From positions 992,001-1,056,000 of the forward strand of contig CBDBCK010000028.1 in NCBI GenBank assembly GCA_965203345.1: a DNA stretch of 64,000 nt. Reading direction: 5' to 3'. Shown here one piece after another: positions 17,551-27,124 of this stretch (the first letter of the stretch is position 1; the number at the start of each line of letters is the position of its first letter). This stretch comes from CBDBCK01 sp965203345. GTDB taxonomy: Bacteria > Chloroflexota > Dehalococcoidia > Lucifugimonadales > Lucifugimonadaceae. The notes below the pieces were generated by a model. It was given only the letters and a program-made list of their open reading frames with translations, was not told the DNA's origin and ran no database searches. Made by a program: the position numbers and the translations under genes.

Positions 17551-20124
17551 TTAGTCCCTCTGTGCAGTAGTAGCTTCCCCTTCTGTTAGGCTGTCATCCA
17601 CTTGCTCCCTCCATGTATCCTGAAACAGCATCTTGAATTTTGCTGGAGGTTCTTTTACCTGCATAGTTCCCCTTTCACGGCCGGTCGCATAGATTTTCTC
17701 GAGGGTTCTAAGCAGTTCTTCTTTGTAACTTGTGTCCTCGTTTCCTTTCAGATGAACGCCTTTGGTTTCCAGAATCAGCAATGCCCCATTGTCTCGCCGG
17801 CAGGCTACAAAATCGGGGTACACCCGTTGCCGCCTCCAGCCCTGTAATGAATACGCCTGTTGCCGTGCGGCGATTTTGTGCCACCAATAGATAGTGTCTT
17901 TCGTATCCAGATAAAGAGCAAAATCTTTTTCGAGATCGTTGAAGCCACCTTCATAAACCGGCTCAAAGAGGCTCTGCTGTATCGGCTGGCCATGCTCGCC
18001 TTGAAGCGACCTTGCCTCCCTGGGAACGGAAATCTCAAAGGACTTGTTCAGTTCGTAATTCAACCGCTCGTCCGTTTCAATATGAAACCTGATTTCATTT
18101 CGCCGCACCTTCTCGCTGAACACCAGTTCCGCCTTCCCGTCAATATCCTCTTTCACTCTGCGCCTTAGAACTTCTGAAAGATGAACCCGGTTAATCAGCA
18201 GTCTTGAATCGTCATATTTTATGCTCATGTGCTTCTCAAGAAAACTCCCCGCCACGCGCGCCGCCTGCCATGGATTGGGGATCATATCCACCAGCCGCCG
18301 GACAAAATAGTCCAGCATCAAACGTTCCCCGGTGTCAATGGTTTCTTTAGCAACCTCCCCTTGCCCTTGAATACCCACCGTGGTTCTGATTTCCTGAATG
18401 ACGTCAGGGTTGGACAGATTCACCGCCTCACCGCCATCAATCGTTTCCCAGTCCACGGCACTCAATATATCGCGGTCATAATCAACCAGACGCCACCCGT
18501 CACTTTCTTTGTGCAGAACCTGCGGGAGGAAGATCTTTAGTCGTTCGTATTCGCCCCGACGTTTCACGGTGACCGGTTTCGGCGCGTTATCCCCGCTGCC
18601 ATCTCCGTGAATGAAATCTCCAAGTCCCGTCAGCCCTTCACTTTCGAGGCCAGCCTTCACACTATTTACGGCGTTGCCCACCTTTTGGTTGTAGCAGTAG
18701 ATGTAGCACCTGTTCAGTGAATCGTTTTGCTCAATTCTGCGCGCGTGGGGTTGCCGCATCACACGCCCGACCATCTGCGTTATGGCGGTATCGGCCTTCG
18801 TGTTGTCAGCAAGCGCGAGCACATAGGCAAACGAGCAGTCCCAGCCTTCCTTCAAGGCGTCTTTGGTGATAATCCAGCGAACGGGACTTGCTTCGCTCAA
18901 CAAATCCTCACCTGCAAGTTCCTTCTGTTCCGATGACTGAATCCTGATCTGATTTTCTGGCACGGAGAGGTTACGTATCAGGTATTCCCGCGCATCTTCG
19001 GAGTGAATATATTTCTGTCCCCTCTGATCTCTGCCGGTTCTCTGAACCCGCACCAGAGCAATGGGACGCACATAGCGGTTTTCTCTTGCCTGAAGTTTCT
19101 GTGCTTCCACGTTCAGCTCCGCCAGTTTCTTCTGGGTCTCGGCGAGCGTGTGTTTCCAATCGGAATTGCTGAAACTGCGAATCTCAATCGGTAACTTGAT
19201 CATTTCTTCGTCCTGAAGTTCAGCCCCCGATATGTTCACAAGGATATTGCTGATGCCGATTTTCGGTGTGGCGGAAAGTTCAAGTACAAAGCGGGGATTC
19301 AGCTGGTTGACGGACTTCACAAAGTCTTTGTTGTTCCTGTCATTCTTCCCGTAAGCCTTGTGCGCCTCGTCCAGAATCACGGTAGGGCGAATCAGTTTCA
19401 GGACGTTGATGAGGCTTTGCTTGACCCAGTCGCCGGCTTTGTTTGTCTCAAGGTCGGGGTGCTGTTCGGAAAATTTCTCATTGGCAGAGGAGTCGTCCTG
19501 CTCGGGAAAGAAAGAAGAGTACCCGCCGCTGTCGCGAAATATCTTGAGAAAGTCCCGGCTCTTCTGACGATTGGCAGAAGGCAACATCAACATCATCACG
19601 CACAGGCAGTTTTCAATATCCCATAGGGTGAAACGGTCGGCTTTCTGCAGCAGTTTAACCTTGCCACCTGAAATCCGCTCCAGCATCTGCCGGTAGGGAT
19701 GCTCGCGGGTTCGGAAAGCCTTGATGGTCTGTTCGTAAATCGCCTTCGTTGGTACAATCCACAACACAAAACCGGTGTCCCGTTTGATACGTTCAAGCGC
19801 GGCGACACCCAACAACGTCTTGCCACCACCGGTTGGCACTTTCAGGCAAACATGAGGGATAGGCTCACCGGAGGTTGCGGTGCGGGAAATGTAGAGAGGG
19901 ATTTTAGTGTTTCCGTCTTGTTGGATACCGGGAAGAACACCTTGCTTTTTCAGAATTTCCCATGCTGCAGAAGGATAATTTTTAAACTGTTCGGGAATAT
20001 CATCAATTCCCGTATCTTGAAGGGCTTTAATTGCTTTTGCTGAATTCGAACGGGCTTTCTTGATTGCGTCAATCCAGCGGTCTAACTGCTCAAGGGCGTT
20101 TTGTTGGTAGGTTTTGAGTTGCAT
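17551..20124 (-). CDS. res: Type III restriction endonuclease subunit Res
   Basis: Helicase-nuclease subunit of a type III restriction-modification system. It translocates along DNA and cleaves after contact between head-to-head complexes. The 857-residue product has Walker A VPTGGGKT (about residues 96-103), the DEAH box VILDEAHKAYG near 252, helicase motif VI QMVGRVMRQPHARR near 480, and a C-terminal PD-(D/E)xK nuclease (YPDFVACRR, then LLILETKG) near 770-790. The start ATG overlaps the stop of a short upstream frame (TAATG), which suggests translational coupling. Its partner Mod is 7 kb upstream, separated by TPR genes. Two stubs of this gene's 5' end occur at 20832-20888 and 24594-24632. 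Confidence 0.95.
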   Translation of the reverse strand: MQLKTYQQNALEQLDRWIDAIKKARSNSAKAIKALQDTGIDDIPEQFKNYPSAAWEILKKQGVLPGIQQDGNTKIPLYISRTATSGEPIPHVCLKVPTGGGKTLLGVAALERIKRDTGFVLWIVPTKAIYEQTIKAFRTREHPYRQMLERISGGKVKLLQKADRFTLWDIENCLCVMMLMLPSANRQKSRDFLKIFRDSGGYSSFFPEQDDSSANEKFSEQHPDLETNKAGDWVKQSLINVLKLIRPTVILDEAHKAYGKNDRNNKDFVKSVNQLNPRFVLELSATPKIGISNILVNISGAELQDEEMIKLPIEIRSFSNSDWKHTLAETQKKLAELNVEAQKLQARENRYVRPIALVRVQRTGRDQRGQKYIHSEDAREYLIRNLSVPENQIRIQSSEQKELAGEDLLSEASPVRWIITKDALKEGWDCSFAYVLALADNTKADTAITQMVGRVMRQPHARRIEQNDSLNRCYIYCYNQKVGNAVNSVKAGLESEGLTGLGDFIHGDGSGDNAPKPVTVKRRGEYERLKIFLPQVLHKESDGWRLVDYDRDILSAVDWETIDGGEAVNLSNPDVIQEIRTTVGIQGQGEVAKETIDTGERLMLDYFVRRLVDMIPNPWQAARVAGSFLEKHMSIKYDDSRLLINRVHLSEVLRRRVKEDIDGKAELVFSEKVRRNEIRFHIETDERLNYELNKSFEISVPREARSLQGEHGQPIQQSLFEPVYEGGFNDLEKDFALYLDTKDTIYWWHKIAARQQAYSLQGWRRQRVYPDFVACRRDNGALLILETKGVHLKGNEDTSYKEELLRTLEKIYATGRERGTMQVKEPPAKFKMLFQDTWREQVDDSLTEGEATTAQRD

Positions 20125-20234
20125 TAACCCATCCGCTCTGCAAGGAATTTTTTAATACTTTCCTTGTTTGCTCCCAAGTTGAAAAACATACAAAACTCCA
20201 AAACAGCTCTGGAAGTAGCCGGGTTGTCTGAAAA
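20124..20234 (-). other. Short frame coupled to res (leader peptide or gene relic)
   Basis: A minus-strand frame runs from a stop at 20235-20237 to a TAA that overlaps the res ATG. Within it an ATG at 20189 has GGAG 6 nt upstream and would give a 21-residue peptide (MFFNLGANKESIKKFLAERM plus Gly). It could be a leader peptide that couples ribosomes to res, or the C-terminal remnant of a deleted gene like the stubs nearby. The plus strand of the same region also stays open for over 50 codons without a convincing start. Conservation data are needed to decide. Confidence 0.35.
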
Positions 20235-20292
20235 TCAGGCGGAAAAATTCACTACCGATACAGACGGGAACACCAGAAAAGCGACAAGAGAG

Positions 20293-20502
20293 TTATCTAT
20301 TGAACACTCTAAGTGGGATCGGCTGTAAACGAGGCTGTTTTACTATTTTCGGTTCAGGTGCCGGCCCCTGAGGGACACTGTCAACTGTTTTTGTTATCTC
20401 CTGCCACTCCCTAACCAAATCCATATCCACGTTTGGATTTCCATGAGCAGCGGACTTGACTTCCCTGATAAAGCGATTCTTACCTTCTCTTGTTTTGCTC
20501 AT
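20293..20502 (-). CDS. Small hypothetical protein in the type III R-M island
   Basis: A 69-residue frame with a good ribosome-binding site (GGGAG about 6 nt before the ATG). The product starts MSKTREGKNRFIREVKSA, is basic at the N-terminus and has a Pro-rich tail (PQGPAPEPKIVKQP). No family is recognised. It reads in the same direction as res and lies about 170 nt upstream of it, so it may be cotranscribed. It could be a late insertion, because the segments either side carry gene fragments. Confidence 0.5.
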   Translation of the reverse strand: MSKTREGKNRFIREVKSAAHGNPNVDMDLVREWQEITKTVDSVPQGPAPEPKIVKQPRLQPIPLRVFNR

Positions 20503-20582
20503 ATAAACTCCCTGTTGTGCACAAAAGCTGTTGAGTATACATCGTCCGTTCTTGCATATTCTAACAGAGCCCAGAAATATGT

Positions 20583-20831
20583 CTAAACTGCCTTTTTGAG
20601 ATTCTCATTCTCACTGTAATCGTCTATTTTCAATTTAAGGTCTTTCTCCAAAATATCTTTGTGAAGACTGTTACCGTGCGTATACCATTTCTGGTTATCA
20701 TTCAGAGATTCAGCGATCTCTTCGGCTCTCTTTTGTTTAAGCTTTTTTGAAACGTGCGTACCGTTTTTCTTCCAGTCTTTGAATTTATACTCCGTCAGCC
20801 AATCTTTATGGAGTACTTTACCGTTTGACCA
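20583..20831 (-). pseudogene. C-terminal fragment of an unrecognised gene
   Basis: A minus-strand frame, open for about 82 codons and ending at a TAG at 20583, reads like real protein (includes VLHKDWLTEYKFKDWKKNG and KKLKQKRAEEIAESLNDNQK). It has no start codon and begins immediately after the premature stop of the res 5' stub. It is therefore best read as the 3' end of a gene whose front part was lost when the island was rearranged. Lys-rich, soluble; family not recognised. Confidence 0.6.
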
Positions 20832-20888
20832 CTAAATCCAGCGACCTAACTGTTGAAGGGTGTTTTGTTGGTAGGTTTTGAGTTGCAT
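20832..20888 (-). pseudogene. Stub of the res 5' end, copy 2
   Basis: The minus strand from 20888 reads ATGCAACTCAAAACCTACCA and onward, translating to MQLKTYQQNTLQQLGRWI then a stop. The intact Res starts MQLKTYQQNALEQLDRWI, so this is a 54-nt duplicate of its first 18 codons ending at a breakpoint. Its ATG lies 1 nt after the stop of the upstream TPR gene, which preserves what was probably the original TPR-res junction. Confidence 0.85.
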
Positions 20889-20889
20889 T

Positions 20890-23800
20890 TCAGCGGGTGT
20901 CTCTATATTTGATTTCAGATTGTGTCACTTTTACATCCGCGTCCTGTTCTTTAATCCATCGTTCCCATTCCTGGATATTCTGCACTCTTGGCCCGAGTAT
21001 CACTTCATCAAAGCGGAAATTTTCCGGGGTTTCCAAATAGAAACGCGGGGGAATTTGTTTGATGTCAACTTTTACTCCTTCAGATTCTTGACTTTTATTT
21101 TCCCTGTAATAACGAATGTCAATAACGCGGATCTCTTTTTCTTCGCTGTAATGACTCGCCTTGAAAAGGAAACGGATACTGTCAAGAAGTTCACGGGCAA
21201 GCTCTTTGAGTTTAGATTTTGCTTCAGGCAACTCTTCTTTATCCAAATAATCTTTTATCTCTGTCAAGCATTTTGACAGTTCTTCAAATTCTTTGGACAA
21301 ATCTTGTTCATTTCTGCTTCCATGTTGATTATGTATGTTCATATAAAAAACTCTAACGAGAGGTGGTTTTCTGTTTTCCCACTGTTCTGTATGTGGATAT
21401 TTTACCCTACTGTGGCCTGATAGAGAATAATTTAGCGATTCTTGTTGCATTTTTCCGATTTGCGGTGGAATCTCTTCTGCAAAGTATTTTCTTTTGAATA
21501 TCAAACAGCTTCCTGCCGCTTCTTCCGCATCATGTTTACCATATGTACGCCACAGAAATAGCTTATCTTTAGGTGTTTCCTGCTCATCTAAGTTGAATTC
21601 AATAAAACTGCCTATGTAGGCTGGAGAGCGATGAGACGGAGTTTCATTCTCTTTGTAAAATATAGTTTCTATATCTGTCTTATGTTTGGTTTTCATTATT
21701 TCAAAAAAGATACGACCTTCTTCGGGATCGTTCATATATGACGCATTGTAAAGCCGGAAGCGCCCTTTGTGGGTAAGATTTTTAAGTGTATGAAGAGATG
21801 TGTAATGAGCAACTTCAGTCTGCTGTTTATAAAATAGCTTTTTCTGTATGTTAGCTATTGCATTTAATAATCCGGCATAAAGCTTAAAAGTTACGTTTCT
21901 ACCTTCTAACCTATTATAAAAAATAGCGTCAATATGATATGCGATATAGATTAATGGAGAATGGAATTTCAGAGTTGGATCATGTTTGTTAGCACGTACA
22001 AAATATTCAATAGCTTCATCATAGTCGTCTGATCTAAACTTTGCATTTCCGCGAGCGATATATCCCATGACATCATCAGGGTTGATTTGAATTGCTTTGT
22101 CATAGTCATCAATCGCAGCTTTATACTTGCCTAATTCATACCTTGCATTTCCTCGATTGTTATATACTACGGCATCATCAAGGTTCATTTCAATTGCTTT
22201 GTCAAAATCAGCAACCGCAGGTTCATATTCACGTAATTTATACCTTGTATTTCCTCGATTGTTATATATTTCTGCATAATCAGGGTTGAGTTCAATCGCT
22301 TTGTCATAATCGGCAATTGCAGCTTTATATTCACCGAATCTACTTTTTACATTTCCTCGATTGTTATATGCTTCTGCATAATCAAGGTTGAGTTCAATCG
22401 CTTTGTCATAATCGGCAATTGCAGCTTTATACTCGCCTAATCTACTTTTTACATTTCCTCGATTGTTATATGCTTTTGCATAATCAAGGTTGAGTTCAAT
22501 CGCTTTGTCATAATCGGCAATTGCAGCTTTATACTCACCTAATTCATACCTTGTAGCTCCTCGATTGTGATATGCTTCGGTATCACCAGGGTTGAATTGA
22601 ATCGCTTTGTTATAATCATCAATCGCAGTTTTATACTCACCTAATTCATACTTTGCAACTCCTCGATTGTAATATGCTTTGGTATCACTAGGGTTGAATT
22701 GAATCGCTTTGTTATAATCATCAATCGCAGTTTTATACTCACCTAATTTACCCTTTACAACTCCTCGATTGTAATATGCTTCGGCATCATTAGGGTTGAA
22801 TTGAATCACTTTGTCATAGTCATCAATTGCAGCTTTATACTCACCTAATTCACCCTTTGCAGTTCCTCGCTTGTAATATACTCTAGCTCTTTTTTCTTGA
22901 TTGGTTTCTAAAGAGATAATTTCAGTTGATACAGAAATTAGTTCCTCCCATTTCTGATCGCGGATAAGAGAGATACTTCTTATATATAATTCTTGTAATT
23001 TTTCGTTCATCGGTTCAGATCCTCGATTGTTATATATTTCTGCATAATCAGGGTTGAGTTCAATCGCTTTGTCATAATCGGTAATTGCAGCTTTATATTC
23101 ACCGAATCTACTTTTTACATTTCCTCGATTGTTATATGCTTCTGCATAATCAGGGTTGAGTTCAATCGCTTTGTCATAGTCATCAATCGCAGCTTTATAC
23201 TTGCCTAATTCATACCTTGCATTTCCTCGATTGTTATATACTACGGCATCATCAAGGTTCATTTCAATTGCTTTGTCAAAATCAGCAACCGCAGGTTCAT
23301 ATTCACCTAATTTATACCTTATATTTCCTCGATTGTTATATATTTCTGCATAATCAGGGTTGAGTTCAATCGCTTTGTCATAATCGGCAATTGCAGCTTT
23401 ATATTCACCTAATCTACTTTTTACATTTCCTCGATTGTTATATGCTTCTGCATAATCAGGGTTGAGTTCAATCGCTTTGTCATAATCGGCAATTGCAGCT
23501 TTATACTCGCCTAATCTACTTTTTACATTTCCTCGATTGTTATATGCTTCTGCATCATCAAGGTTGAGTTCAATCGCTTTGCCATAATCGGCAATTGCAG
23601 CTTTATACTCACCTAATTTATACCTTGCAACTCCTCGATTGTTATATGCGTTGGTATAATCAGGGTTGAATTGAATCGCTTTATCATAATCGGTAATTGC
23701 AGCTTTATACTCACCTAATTTATATCTTGCAACTCCTCGATTGTAATGTGCTTTGGTATAACCAGGGTTGAATTGAATCGCTTTGTCATAGTCATCAATC

Positions 23801-24390
23801 GCATCTTTGTAGTCGCCTAATTCATATCTTGCCATTCCGCGATTGTTATATGCTTCAGCATAATTAGGGTCAATTTTGATCGCTTTGTCATAGTCATCAA
23901 TCGCATCTTTGTAGTCGCCTAATTCATATCTTGCCATTCCGCGATTGTTATATGCTTCAGCATAATTAGGGTCAATTTTGATCGCTTTGTCATAGTCATC
24001 AATCGCAGCTTTATGTTCGCCTAATTCATATCTTGCATTTCCGCGATTGATATATGCTTCAGCATAATCAGGATTGATTTTAATTGCTTGGTTGAAATCA
24101 TCAATTACACCTGCATAATCACCTAATTTATTCTTTGTAATTCCGCGATTGATATATGCTTCAGCATAATCAGGATTGATTTTAATTACTTGGTTGAAAT
24201 CATCAATTGCAGCTTTATACTCACCTAATTCACCCTTTGTAGCTCCTCTATCATTATATGCTCTAGCTCTTTTTTCTTGATCGGGTTCCAGTGAAATAAT
24301 TTCAGTCAATACAGAAATCAATTCCTTCGATTTCTGATCGCCTAAAAGGGAATTGCTTTTTCTATATAATTCTTGTAATTTTTCGTTCAT
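20890..24390 (-). CDS. Giant TPR-repeat protein with C-terminal DUF2971 domain (fusion of two paralogues)
   Basis: About 1,166 residues from the ATG at 24390; an in-frame ATG at 24408 lies in mod-derived sequence and is less likely. Two blocks of 34-residue tetratricopeptide repeats (NNRGNARYELGKYKAAIDDY type) occur. Between them the sequence restarts with SEPMNEKLQELYIRS at an internal Met (codon at 23008-23010), duplicating the N-terminus. The last 300 residues match DUF2971: HYTSLHTLKNL, YNASYMNDPEEGR, LFLWRTYGK. The repeats suggest protein or peptide binding, while DUF2971 has no firm function. It lies between mod and res and ends 1 nt before a res stub. It is probably a paralogue of the 24727-27120 gene. 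Confidence 0.88.
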   Translation of the reverse strand: MNEKLQELYRKSNSLLGDQKSKELISVLTEIISLEPDQEKRARAYNDRGATKGELGEYKAAIDDFNQVIKINPDYAEAYINRGITKNKLGDYAGVIDDFNQAIKINPDYAEAYINRGNARYELGEHKAAIDDYDKAIKIDPNYAEAYNNRGMARYELGDYKDAIDDYDKAIKIDPNYAEAYNNRGMARYELGDYKDAIDDYDKAIQFNPGYTKAHYNRGVARYKLGEYKAAITDYDKAIQFNPDYTNAYNNRGVARYKLGEYKAAIADYGKAIELNLDDAEAYNNRGNVKSRLGEYKAAIADYDKAIELNPDYAEAYNNRGNVKSRLGEYKAAIADYDKAIELNPDYAEIYNNRGNIRYKLGEYEPAVADFDKAIEMNLDDAVVYNNRGNARYELGKYKAAIDDYDKAIELNPDYAEAYNNRGNVKSRFGEYKAAITDYDKAIELNPDYAEIYNNRGSEPMNEKLQELYIRSISLIRDQKWEELISVSTEIISLETNQEKRARVYYKRGTAKGELGEYKAAIDDYDKVIQFNPNDAEAYYNRGVVKGKLGEYKTAIDDYNKAIQFNPSDTKAYYNRGVAKYELGEYKTAIDDYNKAIQFNPGDTEAYHNRGATRYELGEYKAAIADYDKAIELNLDYAKAYNNRGNVKSRLGEYKAAIADYDKAIELNLDYAEAYNNRGNVKSRFGEYKAAIADYDKAIELNPDYAEIYNNRGNTRYKLREYEPAVADFDKAIEMNLDDAVVYNNRGNARYELGKYKAAIDDYDKAIQINPDDVMGYIARGNAKFRSDDYDEAIEYFVRANKHDPTLKFHSPLIYIAYHIDAIFYNRLEGRNVTFKLYAGLLNAIANIQKKLFYKQQTEVAHYTSLHTLKNLTHKGRFRLYNASYMNDPEEGRIFFEIMKTKHKTDIETIFYKENETPSHRSPAYIGSFIEFNLDEQETPKDKLFLWRTYGKHDAEEAAGSCLIFKRKYFAEEIPPQIGKMQQESLNYSLSGHSRVKYPHTEQWENRKPPLVRVFYMNIHNQHGSRNEQDLSKEFEELSKCLTEIKDYLDKEELPEAKSKLKELARELLDSIRFLFKASHYSEEKEIRVIDIRYYRENKSQESEGVKVDIKQIPPRFYLETPENFRFDEVILGPRVQNIQEWERWIKEQDADVKVTQSEIKYRDTR

Positions 24391-24500
24391 CGGTTCAGAT
24401 TGCTCCATTTATACTATGAGGAAGTTGAGCAAACACAATCCCCATCTCCGTTAATTCTTTTTATACCATAAATTTATGTGTCTCAAATACAACTGCAGAG
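24391..24500 (-). pseudogene. Stub of the mod 3' end
   Basis: This stretch repeats the last 100 or so bases of mod (27121-27222) with few differences: both plus strands contain CTATGAGGAAGTTGAGCAAA and the CCCCATCTCCGTTAA segment. The similarity fades past about 24500. It sits directly in front of the second TPR gene exactly as the real mod 3' end sits in front of the first, so it marks a duplicated mod-TPR junction. Confidence 0.85.
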
Positions 24501-24593
24501 AGAGGACAGGGTTTTTCTCTTCTAGAGTATCATTTGTTTGTCTGTAAAATTTTTGCCACAGAGCTTACTTGAGTGTATCAAGCCAGAATATAA

Positions 24594-24632
24594 CTACTCA
24601 AGGGCGTTTTGTTTGTAAGGTTTGAGTTGCAT
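24594..24632 (-). pseudogene. Stub of the res 5' end, copy 1
   Basis: The minus strand from 24632 reads ATGCAACTCAAACCTTACAA and encodes MQLKPYKQNALE followed by a stop. It is a diverged 36-nt copy of the res start (MQLKTYQQNALEQ). It lies 94 nt downstream of the first TPR gene. The remaining bases between 24505 and 24726 show no gene. Confidence 0.8.
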
Positions 24633-24726
24633 TGCCATCTTTATTGTGCTTCTCTGCAATAATCATCAACTTTTTTCTGTATATATTTCTAGCAGTGATT
24701 AGTAAGGAATTTCTTTTGGGTTGGCA

Positions 24727-27120
24727 TTAGGTATTGCTTCTATATTTGATCTGAGACCGGCGCACATCCAATCCTGGTTTCTGAACCTTAAGCCAAAACT
24801 CCCACCTGGCACTGTTCCGTGTTTCCGGGCCCAGTATCACCTCACTAAAGCGCATAGATTCCGGAGCTTCCAGATAGAAGCGCTGAGGGAATTCATCTTG
24901 GTCATCCTGTTTGAGGCGGTTGTCTGGATTCACACGCGAGCTTTCCGTATAGTAGTGCGTATCAATAACGCGCACTTCATGCTCTTCCCGGTAATGCGCA
25001 GATTTGAACAGAAAGCGGATATTGTCAAGCAGTTCGCAAACAAGAGCTCTTAAATCTAAGGCGTTTTCCTTGCTTTTCCATTTATTATCTTGTATCAACT
25101 TATCTATCTCTTTTAGAAATCCTGCCAAGGATTCTAATGATTCTTGCAAATCTTTGTCGCTATCTTCATCTTCGCGACCGCTTATATAAGCGACTTTATA
25201 AAGAGCAGGAAGGGTGTCTACTATTCCCTGATTCTTGCTTTCTTCATTCTTGTCTTGCGCTTTTTCCATGCTTACAGATTGCTGTGGAGTATTTGGCTCA
25301 ACCGTTTTCGCAGGATTTTCTGTCGCCCGTATTTGTTGCATACGTCCAAATTGTTCTGGTATGGACCGGGCAAAGCACTCCGGCTTAAATATCAGGCATG
25401 CACCAGCCGCTTCTTCGTTGTCTTGCTTGCCGTAAATACGCCATAAGAACAACTCATCCTTTTGTTCCCTACTTCTCGAAGTTACCATAACCCAGCTACC
25501 GATATATGCCGGGGATGGATGTGGATTGTACAGGTAGAATAGTTTTTCTACGTCAATTTCTTTATCTCTCATTATTTCAAAGAAAGTCCTTCCTTCTTCA
25601 AGGTCACTCATATACGCAGTATTATAAAATCGGAAGCGCTTGTTATCAGCTAGTAATTTCAAGGTGTTTAGTGAAGTATAGTGAGAAACCTCTTCTGTAG
25701 GAGAATGAAACTGTTTCTTCCGTACGTCAGTTATTTTTTCTATCAATTTATAATAAAAAGGGAATATTTCTGATTGTTTTTCTTTCTCTTGAATTATATT
25801 GCAAAGCCTGTGAGTAATATAAACTGAAGGAAAGAGCGTTTTTTGTACTTTATCTTTCTGATCAGCTTTAACAAAATTATCAAATGCTTTTTTATATTTT
25901 GGTGATTTAAGATTACAGTATGCAACTCCGAGACTATAATATACTATGGCAAGATCAGGGTTGAATCGAATCGCTTTGTTGTAATCGAGAATTGCAGCAG
26001 AATAATCACCTAATCTATACTTTGCATTTCCGCGATTATAATATATCACGGCCTTATCATCATCAGAGTTGAATCGAATCGCTTTGTTGTAATCAGCAAT
26101 TGCAGCAGAATAATCACCTAATCCATACTTTGCATTTCCGCGACCGATATATGCTGTGGTATAATCAGGCTTGATTTGAATCGCTTTATTGTAATCGGCA
26201 ATTGCAGCTTTATAATCACCTAATTCATATTTTGCTTTTCCGCGATTATGGTATGTTATGGCCTTATTGTCATCATCAAGATTGAATTGAATGGCTTTAT
26301 CGTAATCAGCAATTGCAGCTGTATAATTATCTAATTTATACTTTGCATTTCCGCGACCGATATATGCTGTAGCATAATCAGGCTTGATTTGAATTGTATT
26401 ATTGTAATCGGCAATTGCATCTTTATAATCACCTAATTCATATTTTGCATTTCCGCGATTGTAGTATGCTATGACCTTATTATCATCATCAAGATTGAAT
26501 TGAATGGCTTTATCGTAATCAGCAATTGCGGCTTTATAGTTCTCTAATTCATACTTTATATTCCCGCGACTGTAATATGCTACAGCATAATCATGATTAA
26601 TTTGAATTGCTTTGCTATAATCGGTAACTGCAGCTTTATAATCACCTGATTCATACTTTACCTTTCCTCGACTATAATATACTACGTCATAATTAGGGTT
26701 TAGTTGAATTGCTTTGTCATAGTCAGCAACCGCATCTTTATAATCACCTAATTCATACTTTGCATTTCCGCGCTTATGATATGCTATGACATAATTACCC
26801 GCAAGTTGGATTGCTTTGTCATAGTCAGCAATCGCATCTTTATAATCACCTAATTCATACTTTGCATTTCCGCGCTTATAATAAGCTACGTCATAATCAC
26901 TCTCAAGTTGGATTGCTTTGTCAAAATCGGCAACCGCAGCTTCATAATCACCTAATTCATACTTTGCATTTCCGCGACTGTAATATGCTATAATTCTTTT
27001 TTTTTGATTGGTTTCTAAAGAGATAAATTTAGTTGATACAGAGACTATTTCCTCCCAGTTATGAGAATAGAGAAGAAATTCATTACTTCTTATCCATAGT
27101 TCTTCTAGATTTTCGTTCAT
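24727..27120 (-). CDS. TPR-repeat protein with C-terminal DUF2971 domain
   Basis: A 797-residue protein starting MNENLEELWIRSNEF. It carries about eleven tetratricopeptide repeats (residues about 40-430, ARGNAKYELGDYKAAIADYD type), some with a DDDNK insertion that lengthens the unit. A DUF2971 region follows from about residue 477: HYTSLNTLKLL, YNTAYMSDLEEGR, ELFLWRIYGK, then VRVIDTHYY near the end. Mod stops 4 nt upstream (TGA-ACCG-ATG), so translation is coupled to mod and the gene belongs to the R-M operon. No Shine-Dalgarno is apparent. A role as an R-M accessory or separate effector is inference. Confidence 0.9.
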   Translation of the reverse strand: MNENLEELWIRSNEFLLYSHNWEEIVSVSTKFISLETNQKKRIIAYYSRGNAKYELGDYEAAVADFDKAIQLESDYDVAYYKRGNAKYELGDYKDAIADYDKAIQLAGNYVIAYHKRGNAKYELGDYKDAVADYDKAIQLNPNYDVVYYSRGKVKYESGDYKAAVTDYSKAIQINHDYAVAYYSRGNIKYELENYKAAIADYDKAIQFNLDDDNKVIAYYNRGNAKYELGDYKDAIADYNNTIQIKPDYATAYIGRGNAKYKLDNYTAAIADYDKAIQFNLDDDNKAITYHNRGKAKYELGDYKAAIADYNKAIQIKPDYTTAYIGRGNAKYGLGDYSAAIADYNKAIRFNSDDDKAVIYYNRGNAKYRLGDYSAAILDYNKAIRFNPDLAIVYYSLGVAYCNLKSPKYKKAFDNFVKADQKDKVQKTLFPSVYITHRLCNIIQEKEKQSEIFPFYYKLIEKITDVRKKQFHSPTEEVSHYTSLNTLKLLADNKRFRFYNTAYMSDLEEGRTFFEIMRDKEIDVEKLFYLYNPHPSPAYIGSWVMVTSRSREQKDELFLWRIYGKQDNEEAAGACLIFKPECFARSIPEQFGRMQQIRATENPAKTVEPNTPQQSVSMEKAQDKNEESKNQGIVDTLPALYKVAYISGREDEDSDKDLQESLESLAGFLKEIDKLIQDNKWKSKENALDLRALVCELLDNIRFLFKSAHYREEHEVRVIDTHYYTESSRVNPDNRLKQDDQDEFPQRFYLEAPESMRFSEVILGPETRNSARWEFWLKVQKPGLDVRRSQIKYRSNT

Positions 27121-27124
27121 CGGT

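Noticed and set aside
22092..22289. Plus-strand frame with repeated CYIL/HSHQSQ-like motifs opposite the TPR gene
   Set aside because: Antisense shadow of the TPR repeats; composition and periodicity come from the minus-strand gene.
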